Below are positions 1 to 5,398 of a DNA stretch of 9,444 nucleotides, piece after piece. Position 1 is the first letter of the stretch; each line of letters begins with the position of its first letter. The stretch is from assembly GCA_036386395.1 (NCBI GenBank), contig DASVVU010000112.1:1-9444 (forward strand). Reading direction: 5' to 3'. The notes beneath the pieces are model-generated. The model had not been told where the DNA came from and did no database searches. It worked only from the letters and a program-made list of their open reading frames with translations. The stretch comes from JAJKJG01 sp036386395. Lineage in GTDB: Bacteria > Pseudomonadota > Alphaproteobacteria > Rhizobiales > Beijerinckiaceae. A program made the position numbers and the translations under genes.

Positions 1-189
1 GATAAATCTTTCCCCCGAAGGGCTTATCCGGTATTAGCTCCAGTTTCCCGGAGTTGTTCCGAACCAAAGGGCACGTTCCCACGTGTTACTCACCCGTCTG
101 CCACTGACACCCGAAGGTGCCCGTTCGACTTGCATGTGTTAAGCCTGCCGCCAGCGTTCGCTCTGAGCCAGGATCAAACTCTCAAGTTG
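1..189 (-). rRNA. 16S ribosomal RNA, 5' end (partial)
   Basis: Read on the minus strand, this begins CAACTTGAGAGTTTGATC and continues through the universally conserved CTGGCTCAG, the GCGGCAGGCTTAACACATGC block and GACGGGTGAGTAACACGTGG. These are the first helices of 16S rRNA. The window edge cuts the gene after about 190 bases, so the body of the rRNA operon lies outside to the left. The starting bases and the AAAGATTTATC segment near the edge fit Alphaproteobacteria, probably Hyphomicrobiales. The mature 5' end is placed at about 189 by analogy with other alphaproteobacterial 16S genes; a shift of a few bases is possible. Confidence 0.97.
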
Positions 190-200
190 GAGATTTGATC
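172..200 (-). repeat. Inverted repeat spanning the mature 16S 5' end
   Basis: On the minus strand GATCAAATCTC is followed by CAACTT and then GAGAGTTTGATC. The arms can form an 11-bp stem with one bulged G, which pairs the last precursor bases with the first bases of mature 16S rRNA. The stem would compete with normal 5'-end folding before RNase trimming. The pairing is read directly; any role in processing or folding is inference. Confidence 0.6.
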
Positions 201-300
201 TCGGCTGATCACTACGTCATTGACGGAGGTCACACTCGACTTGCGCGTTTCCGCGAAGCCAATGTGAGCTCCAAGAACGTAGTACCGCCGAAGTCTCATC

Positions 301-326
301 GGCATCGGTTCCGAGGAACCGGTGCC
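301..326 (-). repeat. 26-base near-perfect palindrome in the 16S leader
   Basis: Arms GGCA-T-CGGTTCC and GGAACCG-G-TGCC surround a two-base centre (313-314), with one mismatched pair. In the pre-16S transcript it forms a stable stem-loop between boxA and the mature 5' end. It could be an RNase III or RNase E processing element, since precursor leaders commonly carry such stems. The 16S 3' flank needed to test long-range pairing is outside the window. Confidence 0.55.
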
Positions 327-368
327 CGCAAGGACTCCGCCGTCCACGTTTCTCTTTCTTTCTTCACT

Positions 369-380
369 TGTCAAAGAGCA
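369..380 (-). promoter_or_regulatory. rRNA antitermination boxA
   Basis: The minus strand reads TGCTCTTTGACA, very close to the boxA consensus TGCTCTTTAACA. It is followed by a purine-rich AAGAAAGAAAGAGAAACG stretch typical of alphaproteobacterial rRNA leaders. BoxA in nascent RNA recruits NusB/NusE so that polymerase reads through the untranslated operon. It lies about 180 bases upstream of the mature 16S end and downstream of both proposed promoters, as expected. Confidence 0.85.
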
Positions 381-403
381 GCATCGAACGATGCGGCTTC
401 CGA

Positions 404-491
404 GAACATCCAGCCTACCGGCCTAAGCCGGCTCAAGCCGTCAGGATGTTCCAGGAAGCGGTGGTGCAGCGCCTTTCGGCGGTAGCACCGC
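404..491 (-). other. Structured rRNA leader segment with nested stem-loops
   Basis: Two foldable units sit just downstream of the proximal promoter. GAACATCC (404-411) is matched by GGATGTTC (444-451), with an inner CCGGC/GCCGG stem (418-422, 427-431). GGTGC (463-467) is matched by GCACC (485-489), with an inner CGCC/GGCG stem (470-473, 478-481). They lie between the promoter and boxA, so they would be part of the precursor transcript and probably act in folding or processing. No protein-coding signal was seen here. Confidence 0.5.
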
Positions 492-500
492 GATGAAGCC

Positions 501-529
501 GATATGGCCCCACCCGTTTCCTTTGTCAA
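501..529 (-). promoter_or_regulatory. rRNA promoter, proximal (P2)
   Basis: The minus strand has a perfect -35 TTGACA (524-529), an exact 17-base spacer, and a -10 CATATC (501-506). Transcription would start at about 493 and give a leader of roughly 300 bases before 16S, with boxA inside it. The less consensus -10 than the distal promoter suggests that the two could be tuned differently. An imperfect dyad abuts the -35 upstream (531-558). Confidence 0.75.
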
Positions 530-530
530 C

Positions 531-558
531 ACCGGAATTAACTTTCGCCAGTTCCGGT
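531..558. repeat. Imperfect dyad directly upstream of the P2 -35
   Basis: ACCGGAA (531-537) is matched by TTCCGGT (552-558), and the match extends inward through ACT/AGT if three bases (TTA) bulge. It ends two bases from the P2 -35. It could be a regulator site or a stem-loop in transcripts coming from P1. No known operator is recognised. Confidence 0.4.
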
Positions 559-588
559 CCCGACCCGCATCCTTGAAGAGACAGAGCT

Positions 589-616
589 TTGATCCCGACC
601 GAGGTCGGGCGATCAA
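589..616. repeat. Dyad between the two rRNA promoters
   Basis: TTGATC-CCGACC (589-600) is mirrored by GGTCGG (603-608) and GATCAA (611-616), around a two-base centre with a two-base bulge. It lies downstream of P1 and upstream of P2, so only P1 transcripts would contain it as a hairpin. No T-run follows on the minus strand, so it is not a standard terminator. Confidence 0.45.
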
Positions 617-679
617 GGCCCGGCAGTTCCGAGGAAGCATTTGGCGCCGTCACGCGTCAGCGGCGGCGTTGATGGGCGG

Positions 680-708
680 TATTTAGGCCGGTCGATTCCG
701 GCTGTCAA
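680..708 (-). promoter_or_regulatory. rRNA promoter, distal (P1)
   Basis: The minus strand has a perfect -35 TTGACA (703-708), an exact 17-base spacer and a near-consensus -10 TAAATA (680-685). An A-rich CAAAAAG tract lies about 14 bases further upstream (722-728) and resembles an UP element that contacts the RNA polymerase alpha subunit. It is the strongest promoter-like sequence in the window and points into the rRNA operon. Confidence 0.8.
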
Positions 709-757
709 CAAGCCCTGAGAACTTTTTGCGACTGTCCGTTTCCGGACCGTCGAGACC

Positions 758-783
758 AAGAAAAAGGCCCCGCTTCCGGAGCC
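758..783 (-). terminator. Rho-independent terminator, minus strand, no assigned gene
   Basis: On the minus strand GGCTCCG, a GAAG loop and CGGGGCC form a seven-pair GC-rich stem (one G-U), followed at once by TTTTTCTT. This is the textbook intrinsic terminator layout. No minus-strand protein gene ends here. It sits about 50 bases upstream of the distal rRNA promoter, so it either ends a small RNA or shields the rRNA operon from read-through. Confidence 0.75.
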
Positions 784-838
784 CGTTCCCTGTCCGCCTC
801 ACTCCCGACAAGATGGAGACGGAAGCCTCTCATTTCAA

Positions 839-875
839 GGGGCTTTCCTGTCCAAAGACCGTTTGGGACAGCCCC
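839..875. repeat. Stem-loop, 5' part of the candidate small RNA
   Basis: CTGTCCAAA (848-856) pairs with TTTGGGACAG (862-871) with one bulged base. An outer GGGG (839-842) can pair with CCCC (872-875) across an internal loop. On the plus strand no T-run follows, so it is not a terminator for plus-strand transcription. Confidence 0.45.
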
Positions 876-889
876 GCCCGCATTGATTG

Positions 890-907
890 TGCCCGCATCC
901 GCGGGCA
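890..907. repeat. Hairpin upstream of the M23 peptidase gene
   Basis: TGCCCGC (890-896) and GCGGGCA (901-907) form a perfect seven-pair stem with an ATCC loop. It lies 63 bases before the chosen ATG of the peptidase gene, probably in its 5' untranslated region or promoter. It also overlaps the spacer of the weak minus-strand promoter proposed for the candidate small RNA. Confidence 0.5.
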
Positions 908-970
908 TGGTCGAAAACGTTCGCCGCCTGCGCCGTTCCCGGCCAAGATCGCGAGAGACGTCCGCCCCGC

Positions 971-3010
971 ATGAACACGCACGTCGCAGTCTCGGCGGAC
1001 CGCTTCGGACGGCCCGGGATCATGACCGCGGAGCGCCGGCTCGGCGTCGATCCCGGCCATGAGCCGGCGCTCGACGGCTTCGGCGGCGCGAGCGAGGTCG
1101 ACCGCCGAGGCGTGAGCCTGCGCTGGCTCGGCGCGAGCGTGCTGACCGCCCTCACCGGCGCGGCCCTCATCGGCGGCGCGATCTACGTGGCGGTCCAGGG
1201 CGAGACCACCTTCGCGGAGCTGCCCGAGCGGGCGACGGCCGTCGCCCCCCGCGCCTCGAGCGACGACAAGGGCACGGCCGCCCGCAAAAGCGACAAGCTC
1301 GTGCGCTCGGAGGTCGTCGCGGTCGCCAAGCAGTCGTTCCGCTCCCCCATGACGCTCAGGGCTGGCGACCGCGAGGTCATCAAGGTCAAGAGCTTCGTGC
1401 GCATAGCCACGAATCTCTCGCTGACGAGCGGCGTCTTCGCGACCGACATCCCGCCGTTCAATCCGCTGCGGCTCTTCGCTGAGGAGAACAACGAGAAGGT
1501 CGTGGCGCAAGCCGAGCCCGAGCCTGCCGACGCCGAGGTCTCGGTGGTGAAGCGCGATCTTTCCACGGCGACCATCGAGGCGAGCCCCGCCGGCCTCACC
1601 GACGAGGACGTGGCGGCGCAGATCGAAGAGGAGCGCCGCGCCGCCCAGGAGGCCGGGCGCCGCCCCGTCCTGCCGCTCCCGGCCCAGCTCATCCTGTCCC
1701 GGACGCTGCGCCAGCCGGACCTCCCGCCCGAGGCGCTTGGGTTCGCGAAGCCGATCGAATCTCCCTTCAACTCGATCGAGGTCCGGGTCGTCCCCGAGAA
1801 CGTGACCACCCTGCCGAAGCACGAGCCGCGCCCGAGCGACTCGCCGTTCGAGGAACGCGACGTGGCGCTCAAGCGTAGCGAGGCCTTCGAGGCGGCGTTG
1901 AAGGCGAACGGCGCGACCGACATCCAGATCGCCGGCATCGTCAATGCGCTCGGCGGCCGCGCCCGCACCGGAGCGCTTGCCGAGGGGCAGCGCATGCGCC
2001 TCCTGTTCGGGCCGGGGCCCCGCCCCGGCGAGCCGCGCCAGATGGTGCGGGTGATCCTGTTCGGCGAGCGCGGCATCGAAGGCATCGCGGCGGTGAACGA
2101 CCGCGGCGCCTTCGTCTCCGTGACGCCGCCCGTGGAAGAAGGCCAGAAGAAGGGGCCGACGGCCCCGCGGGAGACCGACGAGGAGGGGGAGGACGAGGAA
2201 GGCGGCGTTCGCCTCTACGACAGCCTCTACGAGACCGCGACGAAGCACGAGCTGCCGCGCCAGACCGTCGAGGAGCTGGTGCGCATCTTCGGCTACGACG
2301 TCGATTTCCAGCGCCGGGTCGCGAACGGCGACTCGGTCGAGATCTTCTACACTCAGGACGAGGAGAACGGCAGCGACCGGCCCGAGCTCCTCTACGCCTC
2401 CCTCAACGTCGGCGGCGAGGTCCGCCGGGTGTTCCGCTACCAGGCCGACGACGGCTCGGTCGAGTTCTTCGACGAGGCCGGACGCTCGCTCAAGAAGTTC
2501 CTGATGAGGAAGCCGATCGCCGAGGGCGAGCTGCGCTCGGGCTTCGGCTACCGCCGCCATCCGATCCTCGGCTACTCGAAGATGCACACCGGCGTCGACT
2601 GGGCGAACCGCATCGGCACGCCGATCATGGCGGCCGGCAACGGCACCGTGATCAAGGCCGAATGGGACTCCGGTTACGGCCGCCGGGTCGAGCTCCAGCA
2701 CACCAACGGCTACGTCACTGCCTACAACCACATGTCCCGCTTCGGCCGCGGCGTCGCGCCCGGCGCGCGGGTGCGGCAGGGCCAGATCGTCGGCTACGTC
2801 GGCAACACCGGCCTCTCGACCGGCCCGCACCTCCACTACGAGGTGATCGTCAACGGCCGCTTCGTCGACCCGATGAAGATCCGCGTGCCCCGCGGCAAGG
2901 AGCTCGACGGCCGGCAGCTCGCCGAGTTCAAGCGCCAGCGCGACCAGGTCGATGGCCTCATGCAGAAGGCCGGCGCCTCGACGCGGCTGACCGAGGCCAC
3001 GGTGCGCTGA
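971..3010 (+). CDS. Membrane-anchored M23 (LytM-type) murein endopeptidase
   Basis: This 679-residue protein probably cuts peptide cross-links in periplasmic peptidoglycan during wall growth or division, as MepM/Csd3-type enzymes do. Residues 1-50 are polar and cytosolic, and 51-74 form one transmembrane anchor. A long low-complexity Pro/Glu/Arg-rich linker follows. The middle resembles the LysM-like and Csd3-type accessory domains. The M23 domain starts near residue 518 (GFGYRRHPI). Its zinc and catalytic residues are present: H539 and D543 in MHTGVD, H587 in YNHM, and H620/H622 in GPHLHYE, so it should be active. The first ATG (971) is chosen; the frame stays open back to a TTG at 887, but that extension shows no family features. 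The Shine-Dalgarno is weak. The stop is only five bases from that of the convergent antitoxin gene. The exact in-vivo substrate is not readable from sequence. Confidence 0.93.
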   Translation: MNTHVAVSADRFGRPGIMTAERRLGVDPGHEPALDGFGGASEVDRRGVSLRWLGASVLTALTGAALIGGAIYVAVQGETTFAELPERATAVAPRASSDDKGTAARKSDKLVRSEVVAVAKQSFRSPMTLRAGDREVIKVKSFVRIATNLSLTSGVFATDIPPFNPLRLFAEENNEKVVAQAEPEPADAEVSVVKRDLSTATIEASPAGLTDEDVAAQIEEERRAAQEAGRRPVLPLPAQLILSRTLRQPDLPPEALGFAKPIESPFNSIEVRVVPENVTTLPKHEPRPSDSPFEERDVALKRSEAFEAALKANGATDIQIAGIVNALGGRARTGALAEGQRMRLLFGPGPRPGEPRQMVRVILFGERGIEGIAAVNDRGAFVSVTPPVEEGQKKGPTAPRETDEEGEDEEGGVRLYDSLYETATKHELPRQTVEELVRIFGYDVDFQRRVANGDSVEIFYTQDEENGSDRPELLYASLNVGGEVRRVFRYQADDGSVEFFDEAGRSLKKFLMRKPIAEGELRSGFGYRRHPILGYSKMHTGVDWANRIGTPIMAAGNGTVIKAEWDSGYGRRVELQHTNGYVTAYNHMSRFGRGVAPGARVRQGQIVGYVGNTGLSTGPHLHYEVIVNGRFVDPMKIRVPRGKELDGRQLAEFKRQRDQVDGLMQKAGASTRLTEATVR

Positions 3011-3015
3011 GGCGC

Positions 3016-3306
3016 CTAGGCCGCCTTCGGCGCGAGCCGGCGGACCACGATCTCCCCCTCGCGGGCGCGCACCTGGGCGAGGTCGTAGGCGGCCTGAAGC
3101 CTCAGCCAATGGGCGGCCGTGCCGCCGAGCGCCTTCTCGAGCCGGACGGCCATTTCCGAGGTGATGCCGCTGCGGCCACTGATGACGTTGTGGAGCTGCT
3201 GCCGCGTGATCCCGAGCCCTTCGGCCGCCTCGGCGACGGACAGGCCGAGGGCGTCGATGTCGTCCTTGATGCCCTGGCCCGGATGGGGTGGATTCTTCAT
3301 AGGCAT
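3016..3306 (-). CDS. higA: HigA-type antitoxin, XRE-family HTH
   Basis: This 96-residue protein should neutralise the toxin encoded just upstream and repress their shared promoter. The N-terminus has the HigA signature (HPGQGIKDD, residues 8-16). The helix-turn-helix spans about residues 20-45, with LGLSVAEAAEGLGITRQQL leading into the ISGRSGIT recognition region. The tail is Arg/Lys-rich. The start is well supported: GAGGAGAG (3311-3318) lies four bases before the ATG and overlaps the toxin stop codon, so translation is probably coupled. A second ATG two codons downstream is possible. It converges on the peptidase gene with a five-base gap and no terminator between them. Confidence 0.92.
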   Translation of the reverse strand: MPMKNPPHPGQGIKDDIDALGLSVAEAAEGLGITRQQLHNVISGRSGITSEMAVRLEKALGGTAAHWLRLQAAYDLAQVRAREGEIVVRRLAPKAA

Positions 3307-3316
3307 GGCGCTCTCC

Positions 3317-3592
3317 TCAATGGTAGTCGGTCAAATCCACGTCCCAGACATCTCCATCCTGAAACCGGAACACGATCCGCCAGTTAGCGCGCACCGTGAT
3401 CGACCAGAAATTCAGGTCACCCTTGAGTGGGTGAAGCCGAAAGCTCGGACGGTTCAGGTCTTCGATGGCTTCTGCTTCGTCCAAGGCCGCCAGCAGCACC
3501 GAAATCCGATTCGTCATGTTGGCCGTCAGCTTGCTCCGGTCGCCGGTCTCATAGAACCGCCTTAGCCCTTTGTGCGCGAACGATCTGATCAT
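3317..3592 (-). CDS. higB: HigB-type (RelE superfamily) mRNA-cleaving toxin
   Basis: This 91-residue protein matches HigB toxins, ribosome-dependent endoribonucleases that cut mRNA during translation. Family hallmarks are the MIRSFAHKGL start, the central RLHPLKGDL segment and the C-terminal NWRIVFRFQDGD followed by a terminal DYH. Length and toxin-first order match the HigBA family. The ATG is preceded by no clear Shine-Dalgarno and lies eight bases from the palindromic operator, so the leader is very short. By eye its GC content and codon bias are lower than those of the flanking ebo and peptidase genes, which suggests horizontal acquisition. No frameshift or truncation is seen, so the pair is probably functional. 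Confidence 0.92.
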   Translation of the reverse strand: MIRSFAHKGLRRFYETGDRSKLTANMTNRISVLLAALDEAEAIEDLNRPSFRLHPLKGDLNFWSITVRANWRIVFRFQDGDVWDVDLTDYH

Positions 3593-3599
3593 CCGTAGA

Positions 3600-3618
3600 T
3601 GTAAAACGGCATTTTACA
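3600..3618 (-). promoter_or_regulatory. Palindromic operator/promoter of higBA
   Basis: TGTAAAA (3600-3606) and TTTTACA (3612-3618) are perfect inverted arms around CGGCA. The site is eight bases before the toxin ATG. TAAAAT on the minus strand (3611-3616) inside the palindrome makes a plausible -10; the -35 is not convincing. HigA-family antitoxins commonly bind such AT-rich palindromes over their own promoter, so autorepression is inferred. Confidence 0.7.
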
Positions 3619-3625
3619 ACAAGCC

Positions 3626-3641
3626 GGTGCGCTTCGGCACC
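3626..3641. repeat. Hairpin between eboA and higB
   Basis: GGTGC (3626-3630) and GCACC (3637-3641) form a five-pair stem with a six-base loop. On the minus strand it lies downstream of eboA and is followed by GGCTTGTTGT, a weak T-rich stretch. It may be a poor terminator for the ebo operon, or part of the higBA promoter region. No better ebo terminator is visible. Confidence 0.3.
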
Positions 3642-3677
3642 TCTAAAGGATCTGTCCATACCGACGCCGTCACGTGA

Positions 3678-4523
3678 TTAGCGATGGCGCGTGAGGATGT
3701 CCCAGGCGCCTTCGGCAGGGCTCGCCTTCAGCGCTGTGACAGCGGCTTCGCGCTCCTCCGGCGTACCGGTCGCGAGGACGCGCGCGAGGTCGTCGAGCAT
3801 GCGGCCTTGCGCGAAGGGGCCGACGCAGAGCCACAGCTCGGGGCTCACGGGACGCTCCGCCGCCCAGCGCTCGTGGGCGTAGTCGACGAGCACCTGCGCG
3901 AGCTCGGGGTTGGCGCGCTCGCGAAGGCCGCGGATCGGCAAGAGGGTCGAGCCGATGAAGAGCGCCTTGAGCACCATCTGGTTCCAGGCGCGCTCGTCGA
4001 AGTGCTCCGCCGGATAGGGGTTGCGGTGGGCGACCGCCTCGAAGATCGGCTTCACCGCCGAGCGCACGCCCTCGGCCGCGACGGGGAGGAGCGCGGGTCC
4101 GCCCGGGAAGAGCAGGAGGCCGCGCAGGTAGGCGATGCTCTCGGCGAGATCCGCGGTGCGATGGAGGTCCATGAGGCGGCGCGCGAACCCTTCGTCGTCG
4201 CCCCGCTCCGCCGCGAGGAGGAAGGCGATCCGCGCCGCTTGATCGACGGTGAGGCCCGTGGGATCGAAGCCGGGGCGCGCCGCGTCGGCGCGTGCGAGGT
4301 CCTCGTCCGCGAGGACGAGGTCGGCCTTGCCAAGCCGGCGCGAAGCGAGCCCGAGGGCACGGATGAGGCCGCGCTCGCCGGCATCGCCGCGCAGGGCCGC
4401 AAGGGTCTCCTCGAACCAGGCGGCGCCCTCGGGCCCGGCCGCGCGGCGGACCCATTCGGCGAGGAGCGCGATCCGCTCGCCCATGGGCGAGGCAGGAGCG
4501 TCCGCGGAAGCCGGAGACGCCAT
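3678..4523 (-). CDS. eboA: EboA-family protein of the EBO cluster
   Basis: This 281-residue protein matches the EboA family, which is found almost only with other ebo genes and has no established biochemical activity. The best landmark is NPYPAEHFDERAWNQMVLKA (residues 168-187), followed by a YAHERWAAERPVSPELW block near 220-236. There is no signal peptide or membrane segment, so it should be cytosolic, perhaps at the membrane face. Ala/Leu-rich helical stretches suggest an all-alpha fold. The start is fixed by the TGATG overlap: its ATG shares the A of the eboC stop codon at 4523. The frame runs open further upstream, but that stretch is antisense-like Arg/Pro-rich sequence inside eboC. It is the last gene of the operon. 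Its role is inferred only from its neighbours. Confidence 0.88.
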   Translation of the reverse strand: MASPASADAPASPMGERIALLAEWVRRAAGPEGAAWFEETLAALRGDAGERGLIRALGLASRRLGKADLVLADEDLARADAARPGFDPTGLTVDQAARIAFLLAAERGDDEGFARRLMDLHRTADLAESIAYLRGLLLFPGGPALLPVAAEGVRSAVKPIFEAVAHRNPYPAEHFDERAWNQMVLKALFIGSTLLPIRGLRERANPELAQVLVDYAHERWAAERPVSPELWLCVGPFAQGRMLDDLARVLATGTPEEREAAVTALKASPAEGAWDILTRHR

Positions 4524-5398
4524 CAGGTGCCCGGGACGATCCGCTGCGCGAGCCTTGTCGCGGCATAGCCGGCGACGCAGAGGACGGCCGCCGCGGGCGA
4601 GACCGGCGCGACCATGAGGGCATCGACGAGGGAGATGGCGGCGATGAGCGCCGCGACGGCGGCGGGCACGGCGCCCGGCGCCGCGCGGCGGCGGAGCTTG
4701 TCGACGGCAAGCCAGTCGGCGGCGGCGAGCGCCAGCCAGAACGCCGCGGCCCACCAGTGCCCGGGGATCGCCGCCGCGCCGACGATGAGCGGCAGGACCA
4801 GGACGGCAAGCGGCCAGAGCCGCTCGACCCGATCGAGGGCCTCCTGCTTCGCCGCGTAGGTGAGCCCGGCGACGTGCGCCGCCATGGCGAGGCCGGCGAT
4901 CCACACGGCCGCCGGCACGGCGCCGACGGTCGCGGCCGCCGCGCCGACGTAGACGAGGAGCCGGCACAGGCTCATCACCACCGGGCTCAACGGATTGCCC
5001 TTGTGGCGCATGTCGTAGAGCACGATGACGGCGGACAACGCGAGGCCCGCGACGAGGGCCGGAGCGCCGCACAGGGCCATCAGGACGACGCCTGCGCCGA
5101 GGAGCCCGAAGCCGATCCCGAAGACGGAGGCGGCCGCGATCTCGCCCGCCGGGATCGGGCGGGTGGGGCGCTCGCGGGCGTCGATGCCGCGGTCGAAGGC
5201 GTCGTTGAGGTACATGCCGCCGACGTAGAACAGGGTCATGGCGGCAAGGGCGAGGGCGGTGCGGGAGCCGAACGGGTCGCCGCCCGCGATGACGGTCGCG
5301 GCGAGCGCGTTCGTCCACACGGTCGGGAGGTTCGAGACCCGCCCGAGCCTAAGCAGCGTCCCGAGCGGCACCGCCCGGGAGGTCGTCGCGGCCCTCAT
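4523..5398 (-). CDS. eboC: EboC, UbiA-family prenyltransferase
   Basis: This 291-residue polytopic membrane protein, with about eight hydrophobic segments, should transfer a prenyl group to a cyclic acceptor at the inner membrane. The first Asp-rich motif is intact as NDAFDRGID (residues 65-73), followed by RPTRPIPAG (77-85), typical of UbiA enzymes that bind prenyl diphosphate through magnesium. The second canonical Asp motif is not apparent; the corresponding region reads YAAKQEALD (181-189). The ATG at 5398 is supported by GGAGGA five bases upstream, inside eboE, giving a 50-base overlap with the end of eboE. An in-frame GTG at codon 9 is the weaker alternative. Assignment to EboC rather than another UbiA rests partly on its eboA, eboD and eboE neighbours. 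Acceptor and prenyl donor are unknown. Confidence 0.88.
   Translation of the reverse strand: MRAATTSRAVPLGTLLRLGRVSNLPTVWTNALAATVIAGGDPFGSRTALALAAMTLFYVGGMYLNDAFDRGIDARERPTRPIPAGEIAAASVFGIGFGLLGAGVVLMALCGAPALVAGLALSAVIVLYDMRHKGNPLSPVVMSLCRLLVYVGAAAATVGAVPAAVWIAGLAMAAHVAGLTYAAKQEALDRVERLWPLAVLVLPLIVGAAAIPGHWWAAAFWLALAAADWLAVDKLRRRAAPGAVPAAVAALIAAISLVDALMVAPVSPAAAVLCVAGYAATRLAQRIVPGT

Larger units (their letters stand above)
757..880 (-). ncRNA. Candidate small RNA ending at the 758-783 terminator
   Basis: A minus-strand transcript of roughly 120 bases is suggested by three things in a row. A weak promoter-like pair, TTCGAC (910-915) and CACAAT (886-891), has an 18-base spacer. A strong stem, CTGTCC/GGACAG with outer GGGG/CCCC pairs (839-875), would lie near the 5' end. 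The intrinsic terminator forms the 3' end. No small-RNA family is recognised, and the promoter match is poor. The terminator is secure; the RNA is inference. Confidence 0.3.

Noticed and set aside
117..485. Plus-strand small open frame across the 16S start and leader
   Set aside because: It runs antisense to rRNA and its leader and has no protein-like composition.
887..970. N-terminal extension of the M23 peptidase from a TTG at 887
   Set aside because: It would need a rare start, crosses a strong hairpin, and adds only low-information residues. The ATG at 971 is simpler.
830..3109. A 759-codon open frame antisense to the M23 peptidase gene
   Set aside because: It is an Arg/Ala/Asp-rich mirror of a high-GC gene with no recognisable domain. 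The plus-strand frame encodes a complete M23 peptidase with all catalytic residues.
4524..5318. Upstream in-frame extension of eboA
   Set aside because: It lies wholly inside eboC in another frame, is Arg/Pro-rich without family features, and the TGATG junction gives a clear eboA start.
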